Assembly: GCF_003368325.1 (NCBI RefSeq)
Contig: NZ_CP031467.1
Location: forward strand, 4,278,001-4,342,000
Length of the DNA stretch: 64,000 nucleotides
Direction of reading: 5' to 3'
From: Paraburkholderia caffeinilytica
GTDB lineage: Bacteria; Pseudomonadota; Gammaproteobacteria; Burkholderiales; Burkholderiaceae
In this document: in pieces, positions 1 to 8,642 of the stretch
Layout: every line of letters begins with the position of its first letter
Position numbering within the stretch: position 1 is the first letter of the stretch
The notes under the pieces: model-generated
Seen by the model: only the letters and a program-made list of their open reading frames with translations
Databases searched by the model: none
Told to the model about the DNA's origin: nothing
Made by a program: the position numbers and the translations under genes

Positions 1-482
1 CTTGCGGTTCAGGAGCTGCCACTGCGGTTGATCGAGCTCATCCACCGCCTCCATGCTCATTATCTTCACCTCGACCAGCAGATTAACGATGTCGAGCGGG
101 ATCTGACTTCACAACTAACGAAGACGAGAGCGCTGCCCGGTTACTGTCGATTCCCGGTATCAGAACCGTTACGGCAAGCCTTCTCGCACCGGAAGTCGGC
201 AACGTTGCCCAGTTTGCTAGCGGCCGGAACTTCGCGGCCTCGATCGAACTGGTACCACGACAGCACAGCACGGGCGAGCGAAGTGTCCTGTGTGGAATCA
301 GCAAGCACGGCGACAAGCACCTGCGCCGGTTCCTAGTGCAAGGCGCACGAGGAACCGGCAAGAATACCGAGGCCCAAACCCGACATTTCCATAAAGCTAC
401 TACAACCAAAAGGTTGATAGTTTCTTTATGCAAAATCCGCGAACGGCAGGATAGTGACCAGTTCTTAGCACCGTCGCGGTGA
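1..482 (+). pseudogene. IS110-family transposase remnant (C-terminal part, frameshifted)
   Basis: The reading frame open from base 1 encodes the region linking the two domains of an IS110-family transposase, including HAHYLHLDQQINDVE. It shifts frame near bases 115-118. In the next frame homology continues with DESAARLLSIPGI, FASGRNFAASIELVPRQHS and KHGDKHLRRFLVQGAR, the classic Transposase_20 motifs. One missing base explains the shift. Family similarity ends near base 350, and the frame then runs through unrelated sequence to a stop at 480-482, so the true C-terminus is lost as well. The N-terminal DEDD catalytic domain lies outside the window or is absent. The copy cannot make an active enzyme and is a decayed insertion at the edge of the island. 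Confidence 0.75.
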
Positions 483-1696
483 ACGTGGCAAGTGGATCTG
501 CCGGCCGAGGCGGCGATAGCACACGTTATTGCGTCAACCCGGTGTCGCAAAGGCGAGGGCAGGCAGGACGGATCGACTGGTGGTTGCCCGACTCCATGTA
601 GCATCGTTCTTTGCATTTCTTTGAGGCCACCGGCCGACGCAGCAACAGGGCCGCTTTGGGCAAAGCAGCCACTTCCTGAGAAGCCAACAATGATCGCAAT
701 GTCCGACACTCGCTGGCCGCGACGACGCCTCTAACGCGAGCTGTTCCTTATAAGGAGTTCTTGGCGCGACACCGCCGCCGACCTGTTGAGTACGGCGCAT
801 TCAACCTGTCAACGCCACTGCAGACGGCGAGCAATTTCGGTGGCCACGAATTCAGTTCTGGATGTTCGCGTTAATCTGATCGATCACGTTACCGGAATAC
901 GTAACAGGATGCCGGTCGACGCGAGAGTGCGTGTTGACAAGCGCAGGGTTACGGAGGCCGCTGTCATATTTATCCAGTAGAAGTGTGTCGCACATGGCGC
1001 CTAAAACCGGCGGTAGCCTATCCTGCCGTCACTTTTCAAATGTTGTATTTTGGCTGTGGAGTTTGGCATTTTCCGCGAGATTGATCCGCTGAGTCTGAGA
1101 GGTCACCCGCGCGATTCCGTTGGTGGTGTGCCGACAGTCTGTTAGCGTGTCCAGCCGATTCGGATCATTGCATCTACCGAGGGTGGCGGATTGGCAGTGG
1201 CAGTCTGATCGCTCTGAGCTCCTGGTTCGCGAGGTCGTCCGGGCGAACTTGCGCGGTGCAATACTGCGGGTCGCGCCGGTGTGTCGCGTCAGTCTGACGG
1301 GTTTCCGCCATATGTCGGCTAGCTCACGTTTGCCGGTTTGTGATGTGCGCGTAAGCAGTCCGCAGAGCTACCTGATCAATTCTGCAGGTATGGTCGATTG
1401 AGTCTTGCGGGCGCTGCGTTTGCGGGATTGCTCACCACGCGATTCACGTTCGGGGGTGAAGCGTATATGGCCGCGCGCCGCTGCGCACCAGTTTGATACC
1501 TCATTCACTAGCGTCTGCGATGTGCCCTCCTGAAGGCTGTTGACTCGAGCAGGGCATTAAAAATATTTCTCTGTTCCATCGATTTCCTGCGTATTCCGAC
1601 TGATTCCGATCGCGCAATTCTATCGCCGGAAGGGGTATTGACGAGCCGTTTCGCGATTCGCATGATGGTCCCGAAGGCGACGCATGGGAGCGAATC
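483..1696. other. Gene-poor island stretch; possible oriT region
   Basis: No convincing gene was found here. The open frames are short, lack good ribosome sites and resemble no family I recognise. The longest, about 93 codons at 1120-1401, has no supporting feature. The stretch lies directly upstream of a traK-like gene, which is where RP4 carries its transfer origin. It contains CCTATCCTGCC at 1017-1027, matching the RP4 nic region as I remember it. Nothing else in the stretch could be assigned. Confidence 0.5.
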
Positions 1697-2161
1697 GTGC
1701 CGGGTGCAAAAAGCTACACACGGGCGCAGTGGGATGAGTTTGTCGATGCCCTTGAGGCATTGCCGGAGAAACCCCGAAATGATCAGCGCGTCACTATCAG
1801 CGATGCGATGAAAGAGATTCGGGCGCATATCACTGCCACTCAGGCGAAAGGCTATACGCTCGAAGAAATTGTTCAGGAGGCTGGGCGTAAGGGAATCGAT
1901 GTGAGCATTGGCGCAGTCAAGTATGCGCTGTATCGCCCAGAGCCTTCTGACGCAGCATCCAGAGCGGCGAATCCCCAGGGAACGCGTGAGGCCGAGAGGT
2001 TCTCCAGGCCAAAGCAAGTCGTAAAGCGAAAAGGCAAACGCGTGGGCAACGGACATGGCGATACACGACAACAAAGGGGAAGGGGTTTAGATCAACCGGG
2101 ATCAATGGAGATTCAGGACGCGTTCTCGTTTGAGATCAGGCCTGATATCGAAAACCTGTAG
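1697..2161 (+). CDS. TraK-like small DNA-binding protein (relaxosome/stability module)
   Basis: This is a 154-residue basic protein. Residues 1-80 form a compact helical region containing TLEEIVQEAGRKGIDVSIG, which looks like a helix-turn-helix of the type seen in RP4 TraK and related plasmid accessory proteins. The tail, residues 85-135, is rich in Arg and Lys and probably disordered. The GTG start is preceded by TGGGAG six bases upstream. Its stop overlaps the ribosome site of the next gene, and the three genes run together as in RP4 traK-traL-traM. TraK of RP4 binds and wraps oriT DNA; the same role here is inferred from position and domain style. It could equally be a plasmid-type stability protein such as KfrA or StbA. 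Confidence 0.55.
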   Translation: MPGAKSYTRAQWDEFVDALEALPEKPRNDQRVTISDAMKEIRAHITATQAKGYTLEEIVQEAGRKGIDVSIGAVKYALYRPEPSDAASRAANPQGTREAERFSRPKQVVKRKGKRVGNGHGDTRQQRGRGLDQPGSMEIQDAFSFEIRPDIENL

Positions 2162-2171
2162 GAGGTTCGTC

Positions 2172-2879
2172 GTGGACACGATTCACCCCATTTATCTGGT
2201 CGGCGGCAGCAAGGGCGGTGTTGGAAAAAGCATGGTGACGCTTGCCCTGGCGGACTATTTGCAGCGACAGGGTACCCACGCTGTCCTGCTGGAAACCGAT
2301 ACCTCGAATCCCGATGTCATGAAAGCGCTCAGGGACGAAATCAAATGCGCGGCCTATGACCTTGACGATGCAGATGGCTGGATCGGGTTTGTCAATTTCT
2401 GCGATGCGCACCGGGGTGCGGCTGTGATCGTCAATACTGCCGCACGCAATCAGACCGGGGTTGCACGGTACGGCGGGACGCTGGCCCGGACTCTGGCTGA
2501 ACTGGAGCGGCAACTTGTTGTGCTCTGGGTGATCAACCGGCAGCGCGATAGCCTGGAGTTGCTGCATATTTTCGGACAGACGTTCCCCGACACCATGACG
2601 CATGTCGTTCGCAACGGGTACTTCGGTATGCCGGACAAATTCACGCTGTATCAGGAATCACAGCTTCGCAAAGCCATTGAGACAAGAGGGCGGTCGCTCG
2701 ATTTTCCTGATCTGGCGGATCGGGTTGCGGACGAATTACGCAGTCAACGCATCTCGATCCGACAGGCCGCTGAAGTCATGCAGATTGGCCAGCGTGCGGA
2801 ACTGCTCCGCTGGCGGGAGTTGTGCGACACCATGTTCTCGAAGGTGATTGGCAGCGAGGAGGCAATCCGTGAGCGATAG
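2172..2879 (+). CDS. ParA/MinD-type ATPase (TraL/StbB-like)
   Basis: This is a deviant Walker-type ATPase of 235 residues. Residues 11-20 carry GGSKGGVGKS, the deviant Walker A motif with the signature lysine. ETDTSNPDV follows near residue 40 and a hydrophobic Walker B strand (AAVIVNTAAR) near residue 95. The GTG start at 2172 was chosen because AGGAGGT lies six bases upstream. An earlier in-frame start at 2130 lies inside the upstream gene and has no ribosome site. The gene sits between a TraK-like and a TraM-like gene, as traL does in RP4, where the module supports plasmid stability or conjugation. A partition role with the ParB-like gene nearby is also possible, but that gene is convergent, not co-transcribed. 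Confidence 0.75.
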   Translation: MDTIHPIYLVGGSKGGVGKSMVTLALADYLQRQGTHAVLLETDTSNPDVMKALRDEIKCAAYDLDDADGWIGFVNFCDAHRGAAVIVNTAARNQTGVARYGGTLARTLAELERQLVVLWVINRQRDSLELLHIFGQTFPDTMTHVVRNGYFGMPDKFTLYQESQLRKAIETRGRSLDFPDLADRVADELRSQRISIRQAAEVMQIGQRAELLRWRELCDTMFSKVIGSEEAIRER

Positions 2880-3603
2880 GCGGTCGGAGCCGGTCGATCC
2901 GCTTGTCCGCCTGTTTCGCGAGGTGTCGGGGGATGTCCCTGACGGGGCCAGTCTCGCCCGCATGCACCGCATATCGGGCGCATTGAACCTGCGTGACAAT
3001 GACGCGCTATGGTCGATTGTCGCTACCCTCGAATACTACGCGCGTCTGTACGAAGCGATGCCGGAGCGTATCCGGTGGGCGAGCGAGGGCAGTCTCGAAG
3101 CTGCACGCCGGGAGGTCGGCGGCGCAACCGATGTGCTGATTCAGCAGCATCGGGATGCGCTGGAGCGATGCAAGGCGACGATCCAGTTGGCGGAAACGCT
3201 GATACAGGAGCATGAGGAGCGGTATCGGGCAGCACTCGTGCAACTCAATGAGACCGCCTTGATGGCCCTGGCTGAGCGCATGTCAAATCAGGTCGCGCGC
3301 ACGGCGGGCAACCGGTTGATCGGTGTCGCAGCGGTGTCAGCTCGTGAGCAACGCGAGCGACTGGACAGCACGATGAGCACGTTCGGGCAGGCAGTTGAGG
3401 CAGCGATGGTGCGCGTGGACGCGATGGCTTCACGCATGGAAAGGCGTTTTGCACGCTCGATGTGTCGCCTGTTGCTGGTGGGCGGTGTTTCCCTCTGCCT
3501 GCTGCTGGTTTCCGGCGGGCTCGTGGACTGGTGGAGGGCATGTCATGTGGCGGGCGCGGATTGTCGCGCGGTGCAGTTGCGACAGGCAGACGGCAGACCT
3601 TGA
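2869..3603 (+). CDS. TraM-like coiled-coil protein with C-terminal membrane segment
   Basis: This protein of 244 residues is mostly alpha-helical. A long predicted coiled coil spans about residues 70-180 and is rich in Ala, Arg, Glu and Gln. A single hydrophobic segment near residues 196-217 (LLLVGGVSLCLLLVSGG) is followed by a short tail. This matches RP4 TraM in layout, though it is longer. The GTG start at 2869 follows GAGGAGG at 2856-2862 and overlaps the upstream ATPase gene by 11 bases, so the two are probably translationally coupled. A TTG at 2848 is in frame but has no ribosome site. A membrane-anchored partner of the ATPase is a reasonable inference; biochemical function is unknown. 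Confidence 0.6.
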   Translation: MSDRRSEPVDPLVRLFREVSGDVPDGASLARMHRISGALNLRDNDALWSIVATLEYYARLYEAMPERIRWASEGSLEAARREVGGATDVLIQQHRDALERCKATIQLAETLIQEHEERYRAALVQLNETALMALAERMSNQVARTAGNRLIGVAAVSAREQRERLDSTMSTFGQAVEAAMVRVDAMASRMERRFARSMCRLLLVGGVSLCLLLVSGGLVDWWRACHVAGADCRAVQLRQADGRP

Positions 3604-3666
3604 AGGGGTCGCCGTCTGCCTTACCCCGTTACCAGGGCAACGGGTCGGGCTGAAGTGACGTGCCGG

Positions 3667-4722
3667 TCAGCTTGCCTGATGCCCAACGCTGGCAGCAGTC
3701 GGGAAAGGCCAGGGCGGCTGTTCACTGCGCATTTCGGGGGACGTGTCTGCGTCGCGAGGCGCATTGTTGACTTTCTCGCCGCCGTTGCCTCCACCCGGTT
3801 CGGCGTCGGCGTCTTCGCCGTCCTGCGTCTCGCCTGCGCCGTTCCGGGTGTCCGCGTCTTCATCGTCGTAGATATCCCAGCAGGGTGTGGCCGGGATATC
3901 CCGATCGGTGAGAACTTCCGGGAGCCATGCGGCGTTTGCGAGCCGCAGTTCGGCGGCGGCAGCGGCGTCGGCCTTCTTCATCTTCCCGAGGTCGGCCGCG
4001 ACCTTCGGGGATACGGCGGCGGATACGACTTCCGCAATGCGCGCCTTGCTGACGTGATCGAAGTAGGTCGCGCGGGTCGGTGTCCAGTACCGGGTCATGT
4101 CGAGGTTCAGCGCGCCCACCAGCGCATTGATCGCATGCGGCTTTTCTTCGCTCTCAATGCCATCGAGCAGGGTGCCGGTGCAGAACGCGAGCAGGTCGAG
4201 CAGGGTCGTGCCGGGGTTCTGCTGCATCAGCCACGGCAGCAGGTCGGCCGGTCTGGCGGGCAGTTCCGCGATCCAGCGTGCACGCTGCGTCCCGATGGCG
4301 TTCCATGCGGGGCTGGCAGGCAGGTCGTCCGCTGCACGTAGCAGGCCGTCGTAATTGTTCTCGCCGGAAAGCGCCAGGCAGCCGTGCGCGGACGTATGCC
4401 CGTAGTGTTCGGGCAGTGCCTGTGGGATCAGTTGCTGCAGGATGGCGGCGAGCGCGATGGCGGGCTGTGTGACCAGTTCTGCATGAATGGCGACGGTGCG
4501 ATGTGCCGTGAGCCGCTGGCAGAGTTTCGCGCTGTGGACAGGTTTGACCTTCGGGGACGGCGCATCTGCCGCTTCGGGCGTTTGGGCTTCCGGCGTGCCG
4601 GTGACGGTCGCGCCTGCCGCGTCGAGCGCGGCGCTGTTCTCGCGCCTCACGAGGCCGCGCTCAATAAGCAGGTCGCCCTGCGGACCGACAATCACGAACG
4701 CACCGGCCTCGGCGATCCCCAA
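3667..4722 (-). pseudogene. ParB-like protein, C-terminal part after frameshift
   Basis: This frame encodes the C-terminal half of a large plasmid/ICE-type ParB-like protein. It begins IAEAGAFVIVGPQGDLLIERG, which continues directly from the end of the upstream frame (ALESRAVVWG). It has no start codon or ribosome site of its own near 4719. Residues 100-260 are helical; the last 80 are acidic and Gly-rich, then Pro-rich. Joining the halves needs one extra base in the C-run at 4717-4720 (GGGG on the coding strand). Either the gene is broken, the run was miscounted, or slippage produces full-length protein. The gene is convergent with the TraM-like gene. Confidence 0.65.
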
Positions 4723-5870
4723 ACGACCGCGCGGCTTTCGAGGGCGATGATCGCCGTATTGACGCGCCCGATTTCCTCTTTGAGGCGGTCGGCTTCCTCA
4801 TAGGCATTTGCGTCGTCCTCCGACAGTGCCTCGAGCTTTTCGGCCAGTTCGTCCTGCTGTGCGGTGAGCGAATCCATTTTGTTCTGCTCGTCCTCTGTAT
4901 ACGGACGCTGGATGGGGCGCAGCCTGCCGTGGCGGTTCAATTCCAGAAAATCGCGCTCGACGCGCGTTTCGGTCCAGCCCCAACCCTCGGCACGGACTTC
5001 CTCGGCGGCGGCGTCGAGCTTCTGCGCAACGAGGCGTTGTAACAGTTCCGCGTCCGCGATGTACCCCGCGTTCTGGTCGTCGCTGAACAGGTCGCGGCGC
5101 ACATACCCGCCAGCAGCCTCATAGGCGTCAAGTCCGACAAAGCGAACGAGACGGCTGCGGCTCGCGTCGATTTCCGCGCGGGTGATCGCCTGCCGCAGGT
5201 AGTTCGGCTGGCGCTGCCACTCGTTCGCATCGAACCAGATATGCTCCTGCGTCTCGTGATCGTCCGCGAGGGCGAGCGCGGCAAGCTGGTCGAGCGTGAT
5301 GGCATCGTCGCGCAGCAGTGCGAGCAGCCTGGATGACACATTCGCAAGCTTCATGCGTCGTTTGACTGTGAGCGGCGAGGCGGAAAAGAGCGCGGCGATG
5401 TAGTCGACGCTGCGGCCTTCCTCCGCCAGCATCCGGTACGAACGCAGCACGTCGAACGGGTCGAGTCCTTCGCGCTCGCTGTTCTCGATCAGCGAAAGGG
5501 CGAGGGCTTCGCCTTCGCTGACGATCCGCACGGGGACCGGATAGTCGGCGGTGATGTGCTTCTGCTCGAACAGCAGATCGAGTGCGGCTTCGCGGCGCTG
5601 CCCTGCGCAGACCCCGTACTTGCGCTGCCTGCCGCGCGATCCCTTCATCTCGTGGACGACGAGGTTTTGCAGCAGTCCCTTTGCACGGATATTCGCCGCA
5701 AGGGCTGGAATGCCGGACAGGGGCTTCGTGCGGGCGTTGAGCGGCGAGCGCCGCAGGCTGGAATAGGGAACCGTGACGACTGGCTGTTCGTTGCCGAAAC
5801 TGGTTTCGAGTACGGATGCGGCTTCGGCGGAGTCCACCGTGGTGGTGGTTCCGGTTTCATGGGCTTGCAT
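4692..5870 (-). CDS. ParB/RepB/Spo0J-family protein, N-terminal part (frameshifted gene)
   Basis: This part has 392 residues. Residues 30-135 form the ParB N-terminal nuclease-like domain: PYSSLRRSPLNART, then CAGQRREAAL (the ParB box II analogue) and SLIENSEREGLDPFD. A helix-turn-helix follows at about 150-185 (DYIAALFSASPLTVKRRMKLA). Residues 320-380 form a coiled coil. The ATG at 5870 is preceded by GGAG seven bases upstream. The frame then runs into 15 foreign-looking residues and stops, while the adjacent frame continues the family sequence. DUF932 and large ParB-like genes often sit together on integrative elements. A DNA-binding or partition role is inferred; the truncated form may still bind DNA. 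Confidence 0.7.
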   Translation of the reverse strand: MQAHETGTTTTVDSAEAASVLETSFGNEQPVVTVPYSSLRRSPLNARTKPLSGIPALAANIRAKGLLQNLVVHEMKGSRGRQRKYGVCAGQRREAALDLLFEQKHITADYPVPVRIVSEGEALALSLIENSEREGLDPFDVLRSYRMLAEEGRSVDYIAALFSASPLTVKRRMKLANVSSRLLALLRDDAITLDQLAALALADDHETQEHIWFDANEWQRQPNYLRQAITRAEIDASRSRLVRFVGLDAYEAAGGYVRRDLFSDDQNAGYIADAELLQRLVAQKLDAAAEEVRAEGWGWTETRVERDFLELNRHGRLRPIQRPYTEDEQNKMDSLTAQQDELAEKLEALSEDDANAYEEADRLKEEIGRVNTAIIALESRAVVWGSPRPVRS

Positions 5871-6000
5871 GATTGACTCCAGAAAGTTGGAAAGGGAGTT
5901 CCGGGTCGGGGTGCTACCGGATTCTGTCAGGGCCTGGCCCGGATAGGAGTCCTGACAGAGGGTGACGGAGTGGGGCGACGTGGGGGCCGCCCCTGTGCGC

Positions 6001-6834
6001 TTACCCCTTCATCTGGCGCATCGCATCCGCGAGCATCCAGAGAGCGCGGTTGAGCTTCACGTTCTGGTCGATGCCGGTGATAGGCCGCGTAGACATGGAG
6101 CGCCCGGTGCGCGAGCGTCCGTGCAGTCCACCCTTGGTGAGGTTTTCCTGCACGCGGTTAAAGACCGTCCAGAGGTCGTCACTACGATCCTCGAAACGGC
6201 GCGGAGCGAGTAACTGGCTTTCGGTGACGGGCGCGGGTGCCTCGGTGTCGGTCGGGTCGTAGCGCAGCGCGAGAGCGGAGCGTGCGAACGCATGCTGTTC
6301 GTCGCGGTCGAGTGCCACGTCGCGCATACCGTCCTTCTGCTCGCGGATCAGGTCGAAGCCGTCGAGCATATCGAATGCGCCGTTGATGACGTTCTGGACG
6401 ATGTTGCCCCTGTGTGGCACGCGGATATCCCGGACGCTGTCGCCCGCGACCATGCCGTTCTGGCAGACGAAGCGCAGCACGCCCGCGAGCATCTGGTAAC
6501 TGCTCGTGCCGTCGTGCGAGTTCAGCAGCACGATTTCATTGGCTTCGCCGCCGATGATCTGGTCGGCGTGGCGAAGCCGCAGCATGTGCTTGGTGTACTC
6601 ACGCTTGCTTTCGTCGCGTACGCGGGTCTGGCAGACCATGAAGGGCTGGAAGCCTTCGTTGCGCAGGCCGCGCAGCACGTCGATGGTGGGAATGTAGGCG
6701 TAGCGCTCGGAGCGGCTTTCGTGCTTGCCGTCTGCGAAGATGGACGGGGCAATGCGGCGGATCTGATCATCCGATAGGGGCGAGTCCGAGCGGAGCATCG
6801 GGGAACCGTAATGGAAAGAGGAAGCGAGTTGCAT
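6001..6834 (-). CDS. DUF932 domain protein (plasmid/ICE type)
   Basis: This is a protein of 277 residues of the DUF932 family (phage/plasmid-like TIGR03299 relatives). The family is common on plasmids and integrative elements and has no established biochemistry. Typical features seen are RYAYIPTIDVLRGLRNEGFQPF near residues 42-62, LRLRHAD, NSHDGTSSYQMLAGVLRFVCQNGM in the centre and a helical C-terminus. The ATG at 6834 was preferred because GGAG lies seven bases upstream; an upstream extension to 6999 reads through a leader sequence that is repeated elsewhere in the window. The gene lies just upstream of the ParB-like gene on the same strand, and both are probably transcribed together from the leader at 6949-7023. 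Confidence 0.8.
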   Translation of the reverse strand: MQLASSFHYGSPMLRSDSPLSDDQIRRIAPSIFADGKHESRSERYAYIPTIDVLRGLRNEGFQPFMVCQTRVRDESKREYTKHMLRLRHADQIIGGEANEIVLLNSHDGTSSYQMLAGVLRFVCQNGMVAGDSVRDIRVPHRGNIVQNVINGAFDMLDGFDLIREQKDGMRDVALDRDEQHAFARSALALRYDPTDTEAPAPVTESQLLAPRRFEDRSDDLWTVFNRVQENLTKGGLHGRSRTGRSMSTRPITGIDQNVKLNRALWMLADAMRQMKG

Positions 6835-6948
6835 GGCGTTCTCCACAACAAAAAGTTGAAGGGTGTTGCGCTGACCGGGCTCCAAGATTCCGCTCCGCCG
6901 TGGAGGTTGGGCTCGTCCTGGTGGAACCCGGGGTTGGCTTTCCTGCCG

Positions 6949-7023
6949 CCAGTCTCCTGAGTTCGCGCCCGTGCGACTCAAGGAGCCAATGGTGGGCAAA
7001 CGTCAAGGAAGAAAGGCGAGGGA
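6949..7023 (-). promoter_or_regulatory. Conserved leader element, copy A (upstream of DUF932 gene)
   Basis: Read on the minus strand this segment carries four blocks in order: TCCCTCGCC, then TTGAC followed by GTTTGCCCACCATTGGCT, then a GTCGC, then CAGGAGACTGG. The same blocks occur in the same order and with nearly equal spacing (24 versus 26 bases between the last two main blocks) at 8497-8567 on the plus strand. Each copy points into an island gene. It ends 115 bases before the DUF932 start. It could be a promoter/operator or a structured 5' leader RNA; the radC RNA motif, known upstream of genes on integrative elements, is one candidate that I cannot confirm. Confidence 0.55.
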
Positions 7024-7043
7024 GGGTGCCCCTATGTGTTTCG

Positions 7044-8249
7044 TCAAGCATTAGGGGCTGATTTCGGGTGGTAGAAGGTTCCGTCGCGCAGCATCGCGAA
7101 CAGCACGTCGCAGCGCCGTCTGGCAAGAGCGATGAGCGCCTGATTGTGGCGCTTGCCCTGCTGGACCTTGCGGGCGTAATAGTCCCTCGAAGTCGGGTCT
7201 CGCAGGGCAGCAAAGGCGGAGAGGAAGAGCGCTCTCTTGAGCACCTTGTTGCCGCGTCTGGAGGGGTGTTCGCCACGGATAGACGAGCCTGAGCGTCGGG
7301 TGACCGGGGCGAGGCCGGCGTAGGCTGCGAGATGCGCAGCTGAAGCGAAGGCTTTGTGGGCGACTTCCGTGAGGAGTCTGGCGGCGGTCCTGACGCCGAC
7401 TCCCGGCATGCTGGTCAGGACCGGCCAAAGAGGGTGTGCGTGCACCAGGCGTTCAACTTCGCTGGCAACCTCGTCGCGTTGTTTGCGCAAAGACGCGAGC
7501 TGCTGGGCCAGACGCGGCATGACGATGGTTGCTGCCTGCGTACCGGGTACGACCACAGCCTGTTCGCTGAGCGCCTGAACGATTTCGGCAGCAAGGCTTT
7601 TGCCCATGCGAGGTGCAAGTTTGGTGAGGCGGTTGGCGAGTGCTTTTTCGCTGGTCGCGGCAAGCTCGGCGGGCGACGGGTACCGCTCAAGCAGATCGAG
7701 CACGGCCGGATGGTCGAGGCGCGGCCCCAGAACCCGTTCCAGTGCGGGATGGATCTGGGTAAGCAGGCCGCGAATGCGGTTGCTGGTCTGCGTGATCTGC
7801 GCGGCGAGATCGTCGTCGAAACCGCACAACATGGTGAGTTCGGCAAGCGGCTCGTCAGCAAGTCGAAGCGAGCGCAGCGTGTGCGGCATCGAGCGGGCGG
7901 CCTCTGCAATGATGGCGGCATCGCGGGCGTCGGTCTTGGCTTCGCCCGCATGCAGATCGGCGATGCGGCGCATGGCCAGACCTGGCAGATAGGCGACCAG
8001 AACGCCTTCGTCCCGAGCGACTGCCAGCGGCAGCGCGCCGATGGTGGCGGGCTGGTCGACGACGAATAGAAGTTGGCCGTGCTCCTTGAGTTCGGTGATT
8101 AGGGCGCGCAGTTTGGTTTCATCGTTTGGAAGCGCTTTGTTGTACAGGCGCTTTCCGGTCCGATCGAGAGCGACGGCGTGATGATGGCCTTTACCTACGT
8201 CAACGCCGACGAAGACATCGACGGAGTCATGTTGTTGGTTTTCTTGCAT
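7044..8249 (-). CDS. IS110-family transposase (DEDD recombinase)
   Basis: This is a full-length enzyme of 401 residues. The N-terminal RuvC-like DEDD domain shows VFVGVDVGKGHHH near residues 12-24, FVVDQPATIGAL near 62 and KTDARDAAIIA near 105. The C-terminal Transposase_20 domain shows LTSMPGVGVRTAARLLTEV near 278, then LAAYAGLAPVTRRSGSS and RRGNKVLKRALFLSAF, which includes the expected serine region. The ATG at 8249 was chosen because it begins just before the conserved domain; an in-frame start 63 bases earlier would add residues unlike the family. The gene appears intact and probably active, unlike the IS110 remnant at the left edge, and the two are different subtypes. Confidence 0.9.
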   Translation of the reverse strand: MQENQQHDSVDVFVGVDVGKGHHHAVALDRTGKRLYNKALPNDETKLRALITELKEHGQLLFVVDQPATIGALPLAVARDEGVLVAYLPGLAMRRIADLHAGEAKTDARDAAIIAEAARSMPHTLRSLRLADEPLAELTMLCGFDDDLAAQITQTSNRIRGLLTQIHPALERVLGPRLDHPAVLDLLERYPSPAELAATSEKALANRLTKLAPRMGKSLAAEIVQALSEQAVVVPGTQAATIVMPRLAQQLASLRKQRDEVASEVERLVHAHPLWPVLTSMPGVGVRTAARLLTEVAHKAFASAAHLAAYAGLAPVTRRSGSSIRGEHPSRRGNKVLKRALFLSAFAALRDPTSRDYYARKVQQGKRHNQALIALARRRCDVLFAMLRDGTFYHPKSAPNA

Positions 8250-8460
8250 CGAAGTGTTTGTGCAGATTGAGCTGGTTGGCCTGCAACATCGGTGGCAAGT
8301 CTCGGCATCCACGTTACGGACGGCCTCAAGATGTGCCCGGCCGAGCCCCTATTAGCGATCACCAGCCACCCACCAGACCCGGTGACAACACCCCCCGGAT
8401 CATGACTGCGACTGGGGGCGGGAATCATGCCGGGCCTGGCTGGCCAAATCCTCAATTATC
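8250..8460 (-). ncRNA. Candidate IS110 bridge (guide) RNA region
   Basis: This is the non-coding stretch directly upstream of the IS110 transposase. In IS110-group elements such as IS621 the corresponding left-end segment is transcribed into a structured bridge RNA that pairs with donor and target DNA. Here the segment is GC-rich with several short complementary tracts. I could not fold it or locate the guide loops by eye, so the call rests on position only. Confidence 0.35.
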
Positions 8461-8496
8461 GAGGAGTGAAGATAGTAACGGGGGCGGGCAACACGG

Positions 8497-8642
8497 TCCC
8501 TCGCCCCTTGATGTTTGCCCACCATTGGCTACGGTCGCGGGTTTCGGGCGGGGACACAGGAGACTGGTAGATGCGAAGCGTCGGGTTTTTGCGGTATGAG
8601 CCGCCGCGCGGCGAGCGCGAATGTGGAGGCCGCCTGCGGCCT
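8497..8642 (+). promoter_or_regulatory. Conserved leader element, copy B, with strong hairpins
   Basis: The blocks TCCCTCGCC (8497-8505), TTGATG plus TTTGCCCACCATTGGCT (8508-8530) and CAGGAGACTGG (8557-8567) repeat those of copy A on the other strand. Two perfect palindromes follow: CGCCGCGCGGCG at 8602-8613, and AGGCCGC/GCGGCCT with a two-base loop at 8627-8642. That argues for an RNA leader more than a simple promoter. The next gene, a small ORF followed by ImmA/IrrE, begins at 8822. Bases 8643-8821 are GC-rich non-coding sequence with no further assignable feature. Confidence 0.5.

Larger units (their letters stand above)
7024..8480 (-). mobile_element. IS110-family insertion sequence (ends approximate)
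   Basis: An intact IS110-family transposase gene occupies 7044-8249. Downstream non-coding sequence is short, about 20 bases before the conserved leader copy A begins at 7023. Upstream non-coding sequence is long, about 200 bases, as is usual for IS110-group elements whose guide (bridge) RNA is encoded there. These elements lack terminal inverted repeats and usually make no target duplication, so exact ends cannot be set by eye. The left limit of the leader copy B places the other end somewhere between 8250 and 8496. Confidence 0.55.

Noticed and set aside
1120..1401. A 93-codon frame in the left island region
   Set aside because: No ribosome site, no recognisable motif and no conserved neighbour. 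Treated as non-coding.
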